Shown: positions 1 through 10,486, numbered from the stretch's first letter. The stretch: 64,000 nucleotides of DNA from Strigamia acuminata (GCA_949358305.1 OX442318.1:8666501-8730500), one strand, 5' to 3'. The notes: generated by a model not told the origin, from the sequence alone. Numbers and translations: made by a program.

Positions 1-64
1 TTCGCACAAAACTATAAAAAATTGAATTACTTCGTAGAAAAAACTCAATTATCAATTTATTTTC

Positions 65-597
65 CTACAAATCGCGTTGTTGCTGCATTTGCTCCTCCTC
101 GATGCTAATAGCGATCGCTCGTTGGAGCCTTTTCTCCTCTTCGTCCCTCGGGATCAAATGATCATCGGTCGCAGATGCAGAAGTCGTGGCGTGCTCCCAA
201 TCACTCATCGACGTGGGTTGCAAGGCGGAAAATGTTGCGGAATTCAATGGCCGAGCATTTTCGTCCTTCGAACTCGGACTAGTCTTTATTTCCTCCAATT
301 GAGACGCGATAACTTCTCGTTGCTCGTCAACAATCTTCGAATCAAATCCCAATTTCTAATTTAAAAAAAAAATTATTTCAATTAACATTTAAATAGTTAT
401 TTTAAAAGATTTCGACTTTTTTTTACCGGTACTTTGACATCTTTCTTTTGCTTTTTCTCCAAAGGTTTTCGTACTACGATGGTCACATTTGGCGCATTTT
501 GACCAACAACCTTTGTAGTTGGTATTGAATTTCCGCAGCGTAGTTCAGGACCGTTTAAGGGTACGGTATTCAACGTTGGAACCATCGGAAATGTCTC
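65..597 (-). CDS. Small UIM-containing protein, copy 1 (two coding exons)
   Basis: Two exons on the minus strand join in phase. Exon 1 starts after an acceptor (ttttatag) at 598-599, has its ATG at 585-583 and ends at 427 before a gtaaaa donor. Exon 2 starts at 355 after attag and stops at 65. The product is about 149 residues. Exon 1 is basic at its end (KKQKKDVKV). Exon 2 ends with EEEKRLQRAIAISIEEEQ, which fits a ubiquitin-interacting motif (acidic run, then L-x2-A-I-x2-S-x2-E). UIM helices bind ubiquitin; a ubiquitin-adaptor role is inference from that motif alone. Exon 2 has a close copy at 2169-2502. I do not recognise the family. The splice sites are predicted by eye, but the phase agreement supports them. 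Confidence 0.5.
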
Positions 598-850
598 CTA
601 TAAAATAAATATTCACATTAAACGGAGATGGGTTAGAAAATGTCGAAATAAATGTTTAAAATTCGTAGTAAATTAACGGAAACTTTTGTTTATTATTAGA
701 ATTTGTTATTATTCGTCTATTCCACTTAAATATACATACCTCTCGTTCTTTATTTAATTTATCCAGCTTAGTTTTCGTTGTCTTTGTCTAATACTTAGCG
801 CTGCACGGATGAAATAAAATTCGTGCTACGGAAATGACGTAGTTAATGAC
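598..850 (-). promoter_or_regulatory. Upstream block shared by three minus-strand genes, with TGACG motifs
   Basis: This block is repeated at about 2503-2745 and, interrupted by a short LTR, at about 15140-15500. Each copy precedes a small minus-strand gene or gene fragment. Here it carries two TGACGT (CRE-type) motifs near 834-852. The 2503 copy also keeps clustered TGACG motifs. The position suggests promoter plus 5' leader intron. That role is inference; the repetition is directly visible. Confidence 0.4.
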
Positions 851-1219
851 GTTGCATGCATGATGCGCACACTTGAGCTGCAAAACAATTTTAATATTTT
901 AATTTTAAACTCTAAAAATTTAAAATTGTTTAAAATTGTTGTTAAAATGTTAGTGTCAACATTTTTTCTGCATCTGAGAAAGTTTGTGTAAAATTTCGAT
1001 ACAAATTAAACCAATGACTCAAAATTAGACAAAAATATTCGTTTTATTCATTTCTTAATTTTTATACTTTTTTTAATCACAGCTCTTTTTATTACAATTT
1101 TACAAAACTATTAACGATTTCAAAAAAGCACTTAAATAAGAAAGACATGTAAATTTAAAAACAAAAATTAGAAAATATATAATAAAAACAGAAATTAAAG
1201 CCAACATTTCAAATTCTCT
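851..1219. other. AT-rich intergenic DNA
   Basis: Very AT-rich sequence between the first upstream block and the coiled-coil gene. I see no coding frame or clear repeat in it. Confidence 0.5.
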
Positions 1220-1946
1220 TCACCTTTTCTTCACTTTCTCTTTACCTTTCTCTTTTTCTTTACTTTGCTTTGTTGTTTCGTCATTTTTCTTGTTTTCTTT
1301 TTCATTTTTCTTTTTTTCTTTTTCATTTCTCTTTATCTCTTCTATATTTCTCTGTATTTCTTCTATATTTCTCTGCATTTCTTCTCGACTATTTTTCACT
1401 TTTTCTTTATGTCTCTTTAATTCTTCTTCATTTTTCTTCAACTTTTCGTCAATTTCCTTCAATTTTCTCTCCGAGACCTCGTCCCTTCTGTCCTCTATCC
1501 ACCCCATGCTCTCTATTCCGCGCCCCGCTAGAAGCCCTTGTGTTTCCCACGGCATTCGCAGAAATTTATTTCTAAAATTGGCCGGTTGGTAAAGCAAATG
1601 TACGTACGGATACTTTATGTTCACGCCCAAATAAAGCATCGCCAACATGGGTTCCAGTTGCGGAAAAAGTTCCGTGTACGGCGTCGGCGGTACCGCTGAA
1701 ACATCGCTCGAAATTTTTCCTTCGGTTTCGGATGGCGCTTCGATCGGCGCTTGTTCGGTCAAATTCAATCCACGCGGTGTTTCGACCGGTTCGAATTTTT
1801 CGGGCAAAGTCCGTGAAGTGAGGAGAGGCGGACAGCAAAAAGGCCAAAAACAGTCCAGATCGGATACGAAGCTCTCGTCCGACGAAGAACTGATCGTTTT
1901 GTCCACCTGGTTCGAAGTTTCTTCGTTGATTCTGTCAAAGTTAAAA
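1220..1946 (-). CDS. Charged coiled-coil protein (3' exon), function unknown
   Basis: An open frame of about 240 codons follows either of two possible acceptors, attatag (exon from 1946) or tttgacag (exon from 1931). No ATG lies near its start, so the first coding exon must lie upstream and was not found. The N-terminal half is acidic and proline-rich (EPVETPRGLNLTEQAP). A short hydrophobic stretch (MLAMLYLGVNIKYPYVHLLY) lies in the middle. The last 90 residues are a Lys/Glu coiled coil with repeated RNIEEIQRNIEEIKRN units. Codon use looks coding-like in the first two thirds; the tail is low complexity. It sits between the two UIM exon copies on the same strand, so the three may form one duplicated cluster. 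Confidence 0.45.
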
Positions 1947-2138
1947 CTATAATTAATCGCTAAAAAATTTAATAAATCGTACTTTTTCCTATAAAACAAT
2001 TAAAAAATAGAATTTTTCACATAGATAAATTAAAATATTCTATTTTAGGTATAAAAAAATTTGAAATAACCAATTTTTTCTATTAAAAAAATATTAAAAA
2101 CCGAATTTTTCGTATGAAACAATTAAAAAATCGAATTG

Positions 2139-2502
2139 TTTCGCACAAAACTATAAAAAAAAATTGAACTACTTCGTAGAAAAATTATTAAAATACCCAA
2201 TTATCAATTTATTTTCGTACAAATCGCGTTGTTGCTCCATTTGCTCCTCCTCGATGCTAATAGCCATCGCTCGTTGGAGCATTTTCTCCTCTTCGTACCT
2301 CGTCGTCGGGATCAAATGATCGTCGGTCGCAGAGTCAGAAATCGTGGCGTGCTCACAATCACTCATCGATGTGGGTTGCAAGGCGGCAAATGTTGCGGAA
2401 TTCAATAGTCGAGCAATTTCTTCCTTATTCGAACTCGGACTAGTCTTTATTTCCTCCAATTGAGACGCGATAACTTCTCGTTGCTCGTCAGCAACCTTCG
2501 GA
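2139..2502 (-). pseudogene. Second copy of the UIM exon, 5' part missing
   Basis: This segment, including flanking AT-rich sequence, duplicates 1-360. The frame at 2169-2502 keeps the same order: VADEQREVIASQLEEI, a serine-rich stretch, then EEEKMLQRAMAISIEEEQ, which again fits a ubiquitin-interacting motif. It has no ATG start. At about 2503 the homology to exon 2 stops and joins directly to the upstream-type block, so the exon 1 equivalent and intron are deleted. The C-terminus runs 16 residues longer than in copy 1 (to NFSTK). It is either a truncated duplicate or one fed by an unseen upstream exon. Confidence 0.5.
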
Positions 2503-2745
2503 GATAGGTTAAGAAATGTCGAAATAAATGTTTAAAATTCGTACTACATTAACGGAAACTTTTGTTTATTATTAGAATTTGTTATTATTCGACTTAAATT
2601 TGTATATACCTTTCGTTTTATAATTAATTTATCCAGCTTTATCCACTCTTTTGCTGCCTCCGTCTAGTACTTCGTGCTGCACAGATAAAACGAAATTCGT
2701 GCTACGGAAATGACGCAAGACAATGACGTTTGACGACGCGCACAC
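2503..2745 (-). promoter_or_regulatory. Second copy of the upstream block
   Basis: Collinear with 630-850: the same order of TTGTTTATTATTAGAATTTG, TTATCCAGCTT and the CGTGCTACGGAAATGACG stretch. It follows the truncated UIM exon directly. Confidence 0.45.
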
Positions 2746-3223
2746 ACGAAGTGTTTTAAAATTTTAAAATTTAAAAATTTAAAAATTAAAAAATATACGG
2801 CATTTTTGAGGACATAGCGGTCTACACCGCCATAAACAGAATCTTGAATAAGAAATTGAATCAGTTAAAATGTCCGCCTTCTCTTTTCCATTATGTTTTA
2901 AAACTTTTGTGTATTTATTTAGATTAAAATAGTTTTCCCGATCTTTTAATCACGTCATTATGAGGTAACCCAGGACCACTTTAAGATCTTCATGGACCCG
3001 AAGCACTTTGATATTCTAGAGATCTTTGTCTGAAAATTTTATCGATTTTGATCTGCATTTTATACACAAGATTCAATATAAAATTCTCAATGACAAATAA
3101 CGCGCATTATTGCGGGTTTTTAACAACTTTTTCCCAAATATTTCAACAATAATTAGATAGTAACAATACATAACTCGGCTCCAACAATCGTTGTACTTTG
3201 CTTGATCCCTTTTCGCTCTCGAC
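2746..3223. other. Intergenic DNA upstream of the HYOU1-like gene
   Basis: AT-rich sequence holding the 5' flank of the next gene. I see no ORF that would be a gene and no confident TATA box. Confidence 0.4.
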
Positions 3224-6200
3224 ATGGAGACGTTCCGAATGCTTTTCCTATGTTTGGTCACATTGGCAGCAGAAACCGGTGGTTTGGCTGTCATGTCGGT
3301 CGATTTAGGAAGTGCTTGGATGGAAATTGCAATTGCTTCTTCCGGAGTTCCGATGGAAATCGTTCTGAATCGAGAATCAAAGCGAAAAACACCCGTTGCG
3401 ATTTCATTTCGTGCTGGCAAACGTGAAATTGGCGAGGCTGCCTTAGCTGTGGGTGTTCGCTTTCCAGAATCAACTTATACTCATACGATCGATTTGTTGG
3501 GGAAAAAAATCGGGAATCCGATGGTGAAGAAGTATCTCAGTCGTTTTCCGTACCATAAGTTAATCGCGGATGAGAAAACGCAAACTGTTGTTTTCAAAAA
3601 AGACGAGAATAGTAACTATTTCAAAATAGAAGAACTCGTCTCGATGTTGTTACACTGTGCCCGCGAGTATGCTCAAGAGTTTGCCGGTCAGTCCATCAAA
3701 GACGTAGTGATAACCGTTCCTGTGTTCTTCAACCAAGCCGAGCGCCGCGCGCTCATGCGAGCCGCCGAACTGGCGAATCTCAAAGTCCTGCAACTAATCA
3801 ACACCAACACCGCAGTGGCCCTCAACTACGGCGTCTTCAGACGCAAAGATTTCAACACGACCGCTCAAAACGTCATGTTTTTCGACATGGGCGCGTCGGT
3901 CACGACCGCCACCATCGTTGGTACGACGAAATTGAAGCCGAAGTTGATTTGTTTGTCATTTTATCGATGTTTTTTCAGCTTATCAGTTGGTTAAGACGGA
4001 GGAACGGGGATTTGTTGAGTATAATCCGCAACTAACCGTTCTGGGGGTCGGTTACGAGCGCCAGTTGGGTGGGTTTGATTTCACGCTGCGGTTGCGGGAT
4101 CATTTGGCGAAGGTTTTTAACGAGCAGAAGAAAACGAAAAATGACGTTTTTAAGAGTCATAGAGCGTTGTCGAAGCTGTTGAATGAAGCGGAGAGAGTTA
4201 AAATAATTCTTAGTGCGAATACTGACCATTATGCGCAAGTTGATAATTTATTGGACGATGTAGACTTCCGCACGCAAGTGACGAGAGAAGAACTCGAGAC
4301 AATGTGCGACGATTTCTTAGACCGAGTTGGCGATCCCGTCAACAAAGCCTTGAAAGCCGCAGAAAAGTCGATGGATGACATCGATCAAGTGATCTTGGTC
4401 GGAGCTGCGACTCGGATGCCAAAGGTCCAGGAGAAGCTTCTGCAAGTGGTGAAGAAAGAGGAATTGGGCAAGAATCTGAACACCGACGAAGCGGCCGCGC
4501 TCGGCGCCGTCTACCAAGCTGCGCATTTATCCCACCGGTTCAGAGTGAAGAAGTTTTTGATCAAAGATGTCGTTTTGTACCCGATACAAGTCGATTTTGA
4601 ACGCGAACTAGAGAATGGAAAAGAGACTGAACACGTCAGCCGAATGTTATTCGCTTACGGTAATTCCTACCCACTAAAAAAAGTCATCACCTTCGACCCA
4701 TTATCCAACGACGCTTTCACATTCCGAGTAAACTACGGCAAAATCGAAATGCCACCAGAAGACATCAAGATATTCGGTTCATTCAAACTCTCCAAAATCG
4801 AACTCCAAGGCATCAAAAACGCCACGTCACTCACGTGCGAGCACATTTCGGACGACAGGAAATCCAAAGGCGTCAAAAGCCACTTCCGGATGGACGAAAG
4901 CGGTATATTTACGTTGGATTTGGCCGAATCGGTCTTCGAACAAGTCGCCGGGACCGACGGCGCCTTCTCAAAGCTTTACACCGCCATCAGCAAGCTTGCG
5001 GTGGCCCGGATGCCACCGAGAGGTTTCATTTTATTTTATCGCTTTGAAAATAAGTCAATTTCGAGCGAAAGGAAATAAATAATTCCGAATTTTATTTATT
5101 TCATGCATTTAGCAAAAGTTTGCTTTATTTTATTATTATTTCATATTTTATCTCGAAATAAGTCAATTCGAGTTCAGTATTATTTTGTATGAAAACCGAA
5201 TAAAATATATTCATTTGCATTAAACCAAGTTGCATTTATTTTGAGTCTTGAATTTGCCAAAATTGGCAGTTGTGTTATTATTTTGTGCCACAGAAAAACA
5301 GCAGTATAATTGAGCAATTAAAAGCTAATTGGAGTAATTAGTAGCTATTTTTAGAACTCTGCCTGTCTGCAGAAAACAGCTGAGTGGGAGGTTGCCATGG
5401 CAACCCACCCACAAGCTAAGCAATACAGGAAGTGTTTCCTGCTAATAAGGAAATTTAGCAGAAACACTTCAGTCTTACTTTGAAAACCTTGTTGAAACAA
5501 CCACGTGAAATTGCATCCAGAAAAACCTGAAAACTCTGCTGTGATTTTGTGGCTAATTTGCCAAGATTTTTAAGACTCATCATTTTCTTGTAATAGTGAA
5601 TCCACTATTACGAGATTTCTTCTTGTGATAACCACATTGTTATCACGAGAGCCCGTTTCTTGCAACAACCTGCTTGTTGTTGTGAGATTTCTTTCTTGTC
5701 GCTAAACAGGCGACGAGATATTTGTATTTTGCCAAGTTTGGCGACCCGCCGTCAAGGTCGTCACTCGTGCCGGCGTGCCGAGTGAGATCCGAGTCGTGGG
5801 TGTCGTCCAAGTTGGATTTGAGTAACGTAACCGAGACGTTTTCGCCACCGTCACGGTCGTCTGTCGCGCCGTCGTGCCGAGCAGAGACCCGAGTCGTGTG
5901 GGAAATCGTTTATCGAGGTGATTTAGTCGTGGGAGTGCGGACGTTTGTGAGACGTCGTGTTTGAAGAAAACGTCGTGAAAACGTTCCGTCGGCGTACGTG
6001 AACGTTTCCATCAACGAAACGGAGTTCGAGAGAAGGATCCAGCGCCGAGTCGTCGCCAGGTCGCGGAGAAGAGGACGAGCCACATCGAGAACGCCATTCG
6101 ACGCCATTTTGTTTATTTCCATTCTTTTTCCGATTATTCCGTTAAGTATTTTAGTATTTAGTTTTCTAACCCATGTTTTAACGGTAAAACGTAAAGTTAA

Positions 6201-6910
6201 GTAAATCTTGTACTTTGAATATTATTTTAATATATTTTGTGATTTATTCAAGACAGAATAAATCTCCCGTGAGAATTTGAATAGAATTAATTTGTGTTCT
6301 TTTTAGTAAGTTAAATTCACTTAGGCCAATAGACTAAATATAAATTTTAGTGATAGTGAGTTTTGTAAGTCCTATAAACGGCAATCCATAGTGAGTCAGT
6401 TTTAGTAATAAGATTCCGGTTCACTTCAAGCTCTTGTTCCGCAGCAAAACCGACGACGCGTCCAAAACCGCCAAACTAAAGGAAACCGCTCCAAACGCGA
6501 CATCCGACGTTAGAATCGACAAAACCACGGACACCAAGAACGACGTCAAAGCCAGCAAGCCGAACATGGTGACCGTCAAAGAGCCGCTGACCATTCTGCA
6601 GCTGAGACTGGACGTGGAGGACCCGCCGGAAGCCGAGCTGGTGGCCAGCGCCAAACGCATCGAAATGTTCAATGAGAAGGATCGCAAGCGGAAGCAGCGG
6701 GAAGAGGCCAAGAATAGTTTGGAGGCGTTGATTGTGGACAGCAGGGACAAATTGTACCAGGACGCGTACCAGAAAGCGTCCACGGAAGAGGAGAAGGGCA
6801 AGATCGAGGTCGAACTGAACGCGGCGTCCGATCGGTTGGACGAGGAAGGCGAAAGTGTGGACGACGCTTCCGGAAAAGTCGGTTATTTGAGGCGGAATCG
6901 CGAGTTTTAA
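3224..6910 (+). CDS. hyou1: Hypoxia up-regulated protein 1-like (ER Hsp70 family, GRP170), three exons, C-terminally truncated
   Basis: HYOU1/GRP170 is a large Hsp70-like chaperone and nucleotide-exchange factor of the ER lumen. The ATG at 3224 is followed by a signal peptide (MLFLCLVTLAAETGGL) and the family start AVMSVDLGS. Exon 1 has GVPMEIVLNRES, VVITVPVFFNQAERRA and YGVFRRKDFNTTAQN. It ends at 3920, and a 58-bp gt-ag intron (3921-3978) joins in phase to exon 2 (AYQLVKTEE). Exon 2 has LSANTDH, QVILVGAATRMPKVQE and NTDEAAALGAVYQAA, and probably ends at 5000. Exon 3 resumes in phase at 6431 and holds the C-terminal helical domain (AKNSLEALIVDSRDKLYQ, then DEEGE). The spliced length is about 732 residues against roughly 1000 for the human protein. 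A TAA at 6908-6910 ends it early. The exon 2/3 splice (gcg|gtggcc to ttcaag|ctc) is the least certain point. Confidence 0.8.
5190..6426. mobile_element. Stem-loop-rich insertion, LTR-like, inside HYOU1 intron 2
   Basis: This large second intron contrasts with the 58-bp first intron. It holds a perfect palindrome (GGTTGCCATGGCAACC at 5390-5405), a 15-bp stem at 5431-5470, the serial stem-loops listed separately, a GC-rich middle (5740-6110) and an AATAAA-bearing AT-rich end. The make-up resembles the solo LTR at 32651-33618. I could not find matching target-site duplications, so the boundaries are approximate and the LTR call is inference. Confidence 0.4.
5591..5714 (+). repeat. Four consecutive stem-loops with a common linker
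   Basis: The stems are TAATAGTG/CACTATTA (5591-5610), GTGATAAC/GTTATCAC (5625-5646), CAACAA/TTGTTG (5663-5679) and GTCGC/GCGAC (5698-5714). All are perfect pairs, and all differ in sequence. Each is followed by a related linker of the form GAGATTTCTTCTT (GAGAGCCCGTTTCTT in one case, GAGATATTT in the last). The spacing is about 35 bp. Confidence 0.75.
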
Positions 6911-7074
6911 AGAGAAATTGAGTAAATTGCACGTTTTGTAAGCGTCGATTTGTTCGCTCGTGTTAAAGAGCACAAAATAGTCGAAGCGATTCAGGAGTTG
7001 GTCAATATGAGTCAGGTGTTTTTGGAAAAAATCCGGGAATTGTCCGAAATAAAACAATTTTTTTTTAACAAAAA
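6911..7074 (+). pseudogene. Frame-interrupted continuation of the HYOU1 C-terminal domain
   Basis: After the TAA at 6908-6910 and a second in-frame TAA shortly after, the same frame resumes with a stretch (SVDLFARVKEHKIVEAIQEL, then VNMSQVFLEK) that matches the helical region following this point in HYOU1 proteins. It then runs into sequence shared with 14545 onward and stops at about 7074. The rest of the C-terminus and the ER-retention signal are absent. A short intron covering the stops is possible, but I found no gt-ag pair in the right phase, so a decayed 3' end fits better. Confidence 0.55.
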
Positions 7075-7205
7075 ATGAAATTTTATATTAAAATACATTG
7101 ATTACAGAGTATAACAGAGTATTTCGGGTGCATTTTATTTAAAGACTTATTTTTCATTCATTTTCATTGTCGTCGCACCAATCGATAGACTTGCTCTTAA
7201 ATTGA
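7045..7205. repeat. Copy of the 3' end of the bZIP-like gene region (14545-14705)
   Basis: From TTTTTAACAAAAAATGAAAT onward the sequence tracks 14545-14705, including GGGTGCATTTTATTTAAAG and CCAATCGA(T/C)(A/T)GACTTGCTCT. At 14655 that stretch is the 3' end of a minus-strand bZIP-like gene. A breakpoint therefore joins the HYOU1 remnant to a displaced gene tail. Confidence 0.6.
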
Positions 7206-7745
7206 TTTTGATTTTGATAGTAATTGTAAATTTATTCGGAAATTAGATCGGAGATCGGAGATCGAAGAAACAAACAAACGATACACTGCTAGAAATAAGA
7301 AGAGATGATGTGAAAAGGTGTAAAAGCAATTAAAGTATACCCTTTTTAAAATTTGTAACACCTAAAATGGTGTTAAAATGTGTTACTGGGAGGCGTGAAC
7401 TCAAATGGAGTCAAAATGGCGTAAAATGGCAGAGTTATACCTTTTCGTAAAAGTGTAAAACTTTAAAAGGTGTAAGAAATGGCGTTTACCGGTATTTACA
7501 CCTCTTTTCCTGCAGAGCACGTGGATATCTTGTGCAGGACACCCAAAGATCTCCTTAATACATCCAATCCAAGTATCTAATTTGAACACACATCCAAAAT
7601 GTGATTGTCTTTGGAGTTAGGACTATTCAAACTGTTACTTCCACATGAAAAGTAATATTAAATAAATAATGTAAAAGATACCTTATGCTCGTATTTACTA
7701 CATGCCAAAGAAAATAATGGACCTGGTTTCGAATCTGAATTACAG
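7206..7745. other. Intergenic DNA with short GGTGTAAAA-type repeats
   Basis: Variants of GGTGTAAAA and GGTGTTAAAATG recur irregularly at about 7310-7500. I see no gene. Confidence 0.4.
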
Positions 7746-8490
7746 TGGGGGGCAAAAGTAAGTTTACAAACGCATCGTGTTGATTCTCCCGGCTGTATCT
7801 CAGGAAAAAAGAGAGGAAAATTAATGAAATTTTAACTGGATGCTTGTACAATATCCTACTTTATTCACCTAAAATTTTATCAAAATCTATCCATTAGTTT
7901 CTGAGAAAGAAATTTGTTTGTGAAGTGACATCAAAAAGTAAGAGGCAAAAGTAAGTTTACATACCCATTATCCACAAACAACTAGCCATTCCCATTGTAA
8001 AATATGCGGCAAATATTAAAATTTATCCATAAACACATGTGTAGTCACTCATACACTTCATTAAAACATCCAAACCACAAGCAATCCCATTGTGAAACAC
8101 TGAGCAATTGCCTTGACTTTATGCTTAGAATCATTTTTCTGCTGAAATATCCATGTCAAAGGCAGTTTATCATCTGCAAATGGAAGCATAACAGTCCTCC
8201 AATACTTTTTTATAAGTATATTTGTCCATGGTACCCTTAATTTAATGCTGTGGACCGATATCCATACAGGAAACCATCCCCTAGCCATTTTACTATTCGG
8301 ATGGTTTTGTCCTAATTTCCACAGAACTTCTGTGGACTCTGGAAATTACAGATATTTTCGGCAATTTTCTATAATTTAGTAAGTTTACATCTTTGTAATT
8401 ATTGATGATTAATCATTGATTAAAGTTTTGATTTGTTTTTTTTAAATATATTTGGGTAACAATTTATGGAATTTTTTTTTGCCCCCGAAT
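7746..8490 (-). mobile_element. Degraded Tc1-type DNA transposon
   Basis: The minus-strand frame at 8061-8288 carries VWISVHSIK, then WRTVMLPFADDKLPLTWIFQ followed by QKNDSKHK. This is the Tc1 transposase catalytic-core pattern (ADxMPLxWxFQQDNDPKH), with the usual D of DNDPKH changed. GGGGGGCAAAAGTAAGTTTAC at 7746-7766 and TTTTTTTTGCCCCC near 8475-8488 look like decayed terminal inverted repeats. The internal GCAAAAGTAAGTTTAC near 7945 may be a subterminal repeat. It is far shorter than a full element and cannot code for transposase. Confidence 0.6.
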
Positions 8491-9300
8491 CAGCCAATGG
8501 TTGCCATGTGTTGTTTACAACATTTTTAATAATGTTTGTTGTTGCTTTATTTTGGCCAAAAATTTTATTTTGTATTTATTTACTTTATTTTCTTTTATTT
8601 TGGTGTTTTATTTAGGGACAGAGGGACAGGGTTTAGAAGTCTAATACGTAATGCTTCCCTGCATTACAAATGTGTACTTGTTTTAGATTGTTGCTAAACA
8701 ATTTAAACCTTCGTGAAAGTCGTTTTAAACATAGTTTTGTGGATAATTTCCATGAAATAATTATTGAAAGTTTTGGTCAAAACTTTATTTTGGAATTTAT
8801 AAGATAAATTCGGATAAAGACTCCTTCACCAGTGATTGAAAAATCACCGATAAAATCACTAAGTTTTAAGAAAACACGAGATAATTTTGGAAATTTGAAA
8901 AATATCCATTTTGTTTTATAAATACGTCAAAATTCTAAGAATTTGACCAGAATGCATTTCTACCAGAATGGTGATCTCGTCCAATCACAGATGTGATTCT
9001 GACCCACAAAATAATGGCCCATAAATTTAATCTTTATAATTTTAGATAGCTTCGCATGGGACAGATATTTAGACATTACGTATTCTACTTCTGCACCAAT
9101 TAAATGCTTTAAGCAGGTAAAAACAATTTTTACAATTATTTTTTTTTTCATTTACGGTGTATTTGTTCTGTTTAGTATAAAGTTTCGCAGCGCAATAGAT
9201 TCAAATTGGGTATGAAGTTGGAAGCAATGGACTCGGTGTACCATATCGCTATGGTAATTGGTGCCCAAGGTCCCCGGACAAGTTATTTATATAATTAATT
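8491..9300. other. AT-rich intergenic DNA
   Basis: I see no convincing gene, RNA or mobile element here. A minus-strand 63-codon frame (8960-9151) has no recognisable feature and was left out. Confidence 0.4.
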
Positions 9301-9317
9301 TTTAGGCAGGTTATTTT

Positions 9318-9524
9318 ATGTATTTTTACAATCCCAAATTAAAAAAAAGGGTTAAGAAACAAGATACGCGACTTCTTTTTGCCGGTGAAACCCCGTTGCC
9401 ATCTTCAACCGATTCGTCAAATCATGTTGATATTTACATTATAGCATTAACAATATTAGTAATATTAACTGGTGTGTACGTTATAGCTTTTTTGTGCCAT
9501 CTTATAAATAAAACTTTACTTTAA
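9318..9524 (+). CDS. 68-residue single-pass membrane protein, full-length member of a local family
   Basis: It starts MYFYNPKLKKRVKKQ, a basic N-terminal segment, and ends with a hydrophobic helix (IALTILVILTGVYVIAFLCH) and a short tail (LINKTLL). The ATG follows an acceptor-like ttaatttttag and GCAGGTT, and that leader recurs before several copies. The same helix is found in the opposite orientation at 21007-21093 (ILVISAGVFVIAFLCH) and, interrupted by stops, near 10220 and 10890. Conservation of the hydrophobic pattern between diverged copies argues for a real coding past. I do not know the family. A small membrane-anchored peptide with a basic cytoplasmic part is what the sequence shows. 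Confidence 0.5.
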   Translation: MYFYNPKLKKRVKKQDTRLLFAGETPLPSSTDSSNHVDIYIIALTILVILTGVYVIAFLCHLINKTLL

Positions 9525-9720
9525 AAGGCGCCGTTTTTTTGGTTTTTTTTTGTTAAGTTGCCAGCTGTTGTTTTCTAAATCCATTCAAGATTTTAACTTT
9601 TCTTTCTTAAATTTATCTTTTATATCCATTTTTTCACCCAAGTTCTTTTATTAATCATTTATAATCAAAGTTAGAGAAGAAGTGTCCTGTCCGGAGCATA
9701 TCAAAATTTGTGAGTGAGAT

Positions 9721-9843
9721 ATGATGCATCGTTATCAGCGCGACTGCTTCATCGGCATCCTAATTTTTGTCGCAATTATCATCCTTGGACTATTCCATAT
9801 CGTAGTAGTAGCGGGTAAGAAGTGGAGCGTTTCTTACGGCTAG
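9721..9843 (+). CDS. 40-residue membrane micropeptide
   Basis: This short frame starts MMHRYQRDCFIGILIFVAII and ends GKKWSVSYG. It has a charged N-terminus, one hydrophobic helix and a KWS-x2-YG tail. A diverged inverted copy at 17527-17655 keeps HRYQRDCF, LIF, IILGL, HIVVV, KWS and YG-stop, although many silent or conservative changes separate them. That pattern suggests past selection on the peptide. No family is recognised. It may be an exon of a longer gene, since the inverted copy has no ATG. Confidence 0.45.
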   Translation: MMHRYQRDCFIGILIFVAIIILGLFHIVVVAGKKWSVSYG

Positions 9844-9889
9844 AATATCGTTGGACTTATCCAATATAAAAGCCTTTTTCAAAAACTTG

Positions 9890-10012
9890 AAACTCGACCA
9901 AGGGGTTTTGTACTTCAGTCCTGCCAAGGATAACCTCCACGTTTTTCATTAATTTTTTTATAATTAATTTTTAGGCAGGTTATGTATTTTTACAATGCCA
10001 AATTAATAAAAG
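9890..10012 (+). repeat. Dispersed leader block (acceptor plus MYFYN start)
   Basis: CGACCAAGGGGTTTTGTACT, then TCCTGCCAAGGATAA, then ttaatttttag|GCAGGTTATGTATTTTTAC occurs here and at 11140-11255, and inverted at about 17055-17190, 18130-18200 and 19750-19890. In most copies the frame after MYFYN is cut short (MYFYNAKLIKGKK-stop). Confidence 0.6.
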
Positions 10013-10039
10013 GAAAGAAATAACATCAGAGAAGCAAAG

Positions 10040-10275
10040 AGGCGGCAGCCAATCCGAATACGCTCGAGGACGCTTTTCTAACAAGATCGGGAGATGCAAG
10101 CCATGCAAACAGAGTCGTGGAAAAGGTCTCTGCAGACGTGGAAACAGCGATAACGTCCCCAGCCGATCCAAGACGTTCACCACCTTTATCAAATTCATTG
10201 AGTTCGGTTGATTTATATATATAAATATTAACAATTGCAATTGGAGGTATGGTAATCGCTTTTTTAAATTAAGCT
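10040..10275 (+). pseudogene. Decayed copy of the small membrane gene
   Basis: The frame contains TRSG, HANRVVEKVSADVETAITSP and SSVDLYI, then a TAA, then ILTIAIGGMVIAFLN. The last part lines up with VDIYI and the hydrophobic helix of the 9318 protein. The TAA therefore interrupts the membrane segment. Confidence 0.45.
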
Positions 10276-10281
10276 AATCAG

Positions 10282-10486
10282 CTCTAAGTTCGATATCGTC
10301 AATTTAGGCCCCGTAACAAAACTCCTCAATGTTGAATTTCTTCGGACTGCGAACAAAATTTCGATTATTCAACGCAGCTACATCGAGAAGATTTTACAGA
10401 AGTTTCAAGTTACGGTGGACAAGCTGATCAAGGTTCCCGTCACACCTGGAACGACACTTGTCAGGGGATCAACAGAAAACCGTTGA
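10282..10486 (+). mobile_element. Copia-type reverse transcriptase fragment
   Basis: The translated strip FDIVNLGPVTKLLNVEFLRT, followed by ISIIQRSYIEKILQKF and KVPVTPGT, matches the part of Ty1/copia reverse transcriptase just after the YVDD motif (MKDLGxxxxFLGIEI...LSQxxYIxxIL). It is about 68 codons long and ends at a TGA. No LTRs or other domains are nearby, so it is an isolated relic. Confidence 0.65.
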
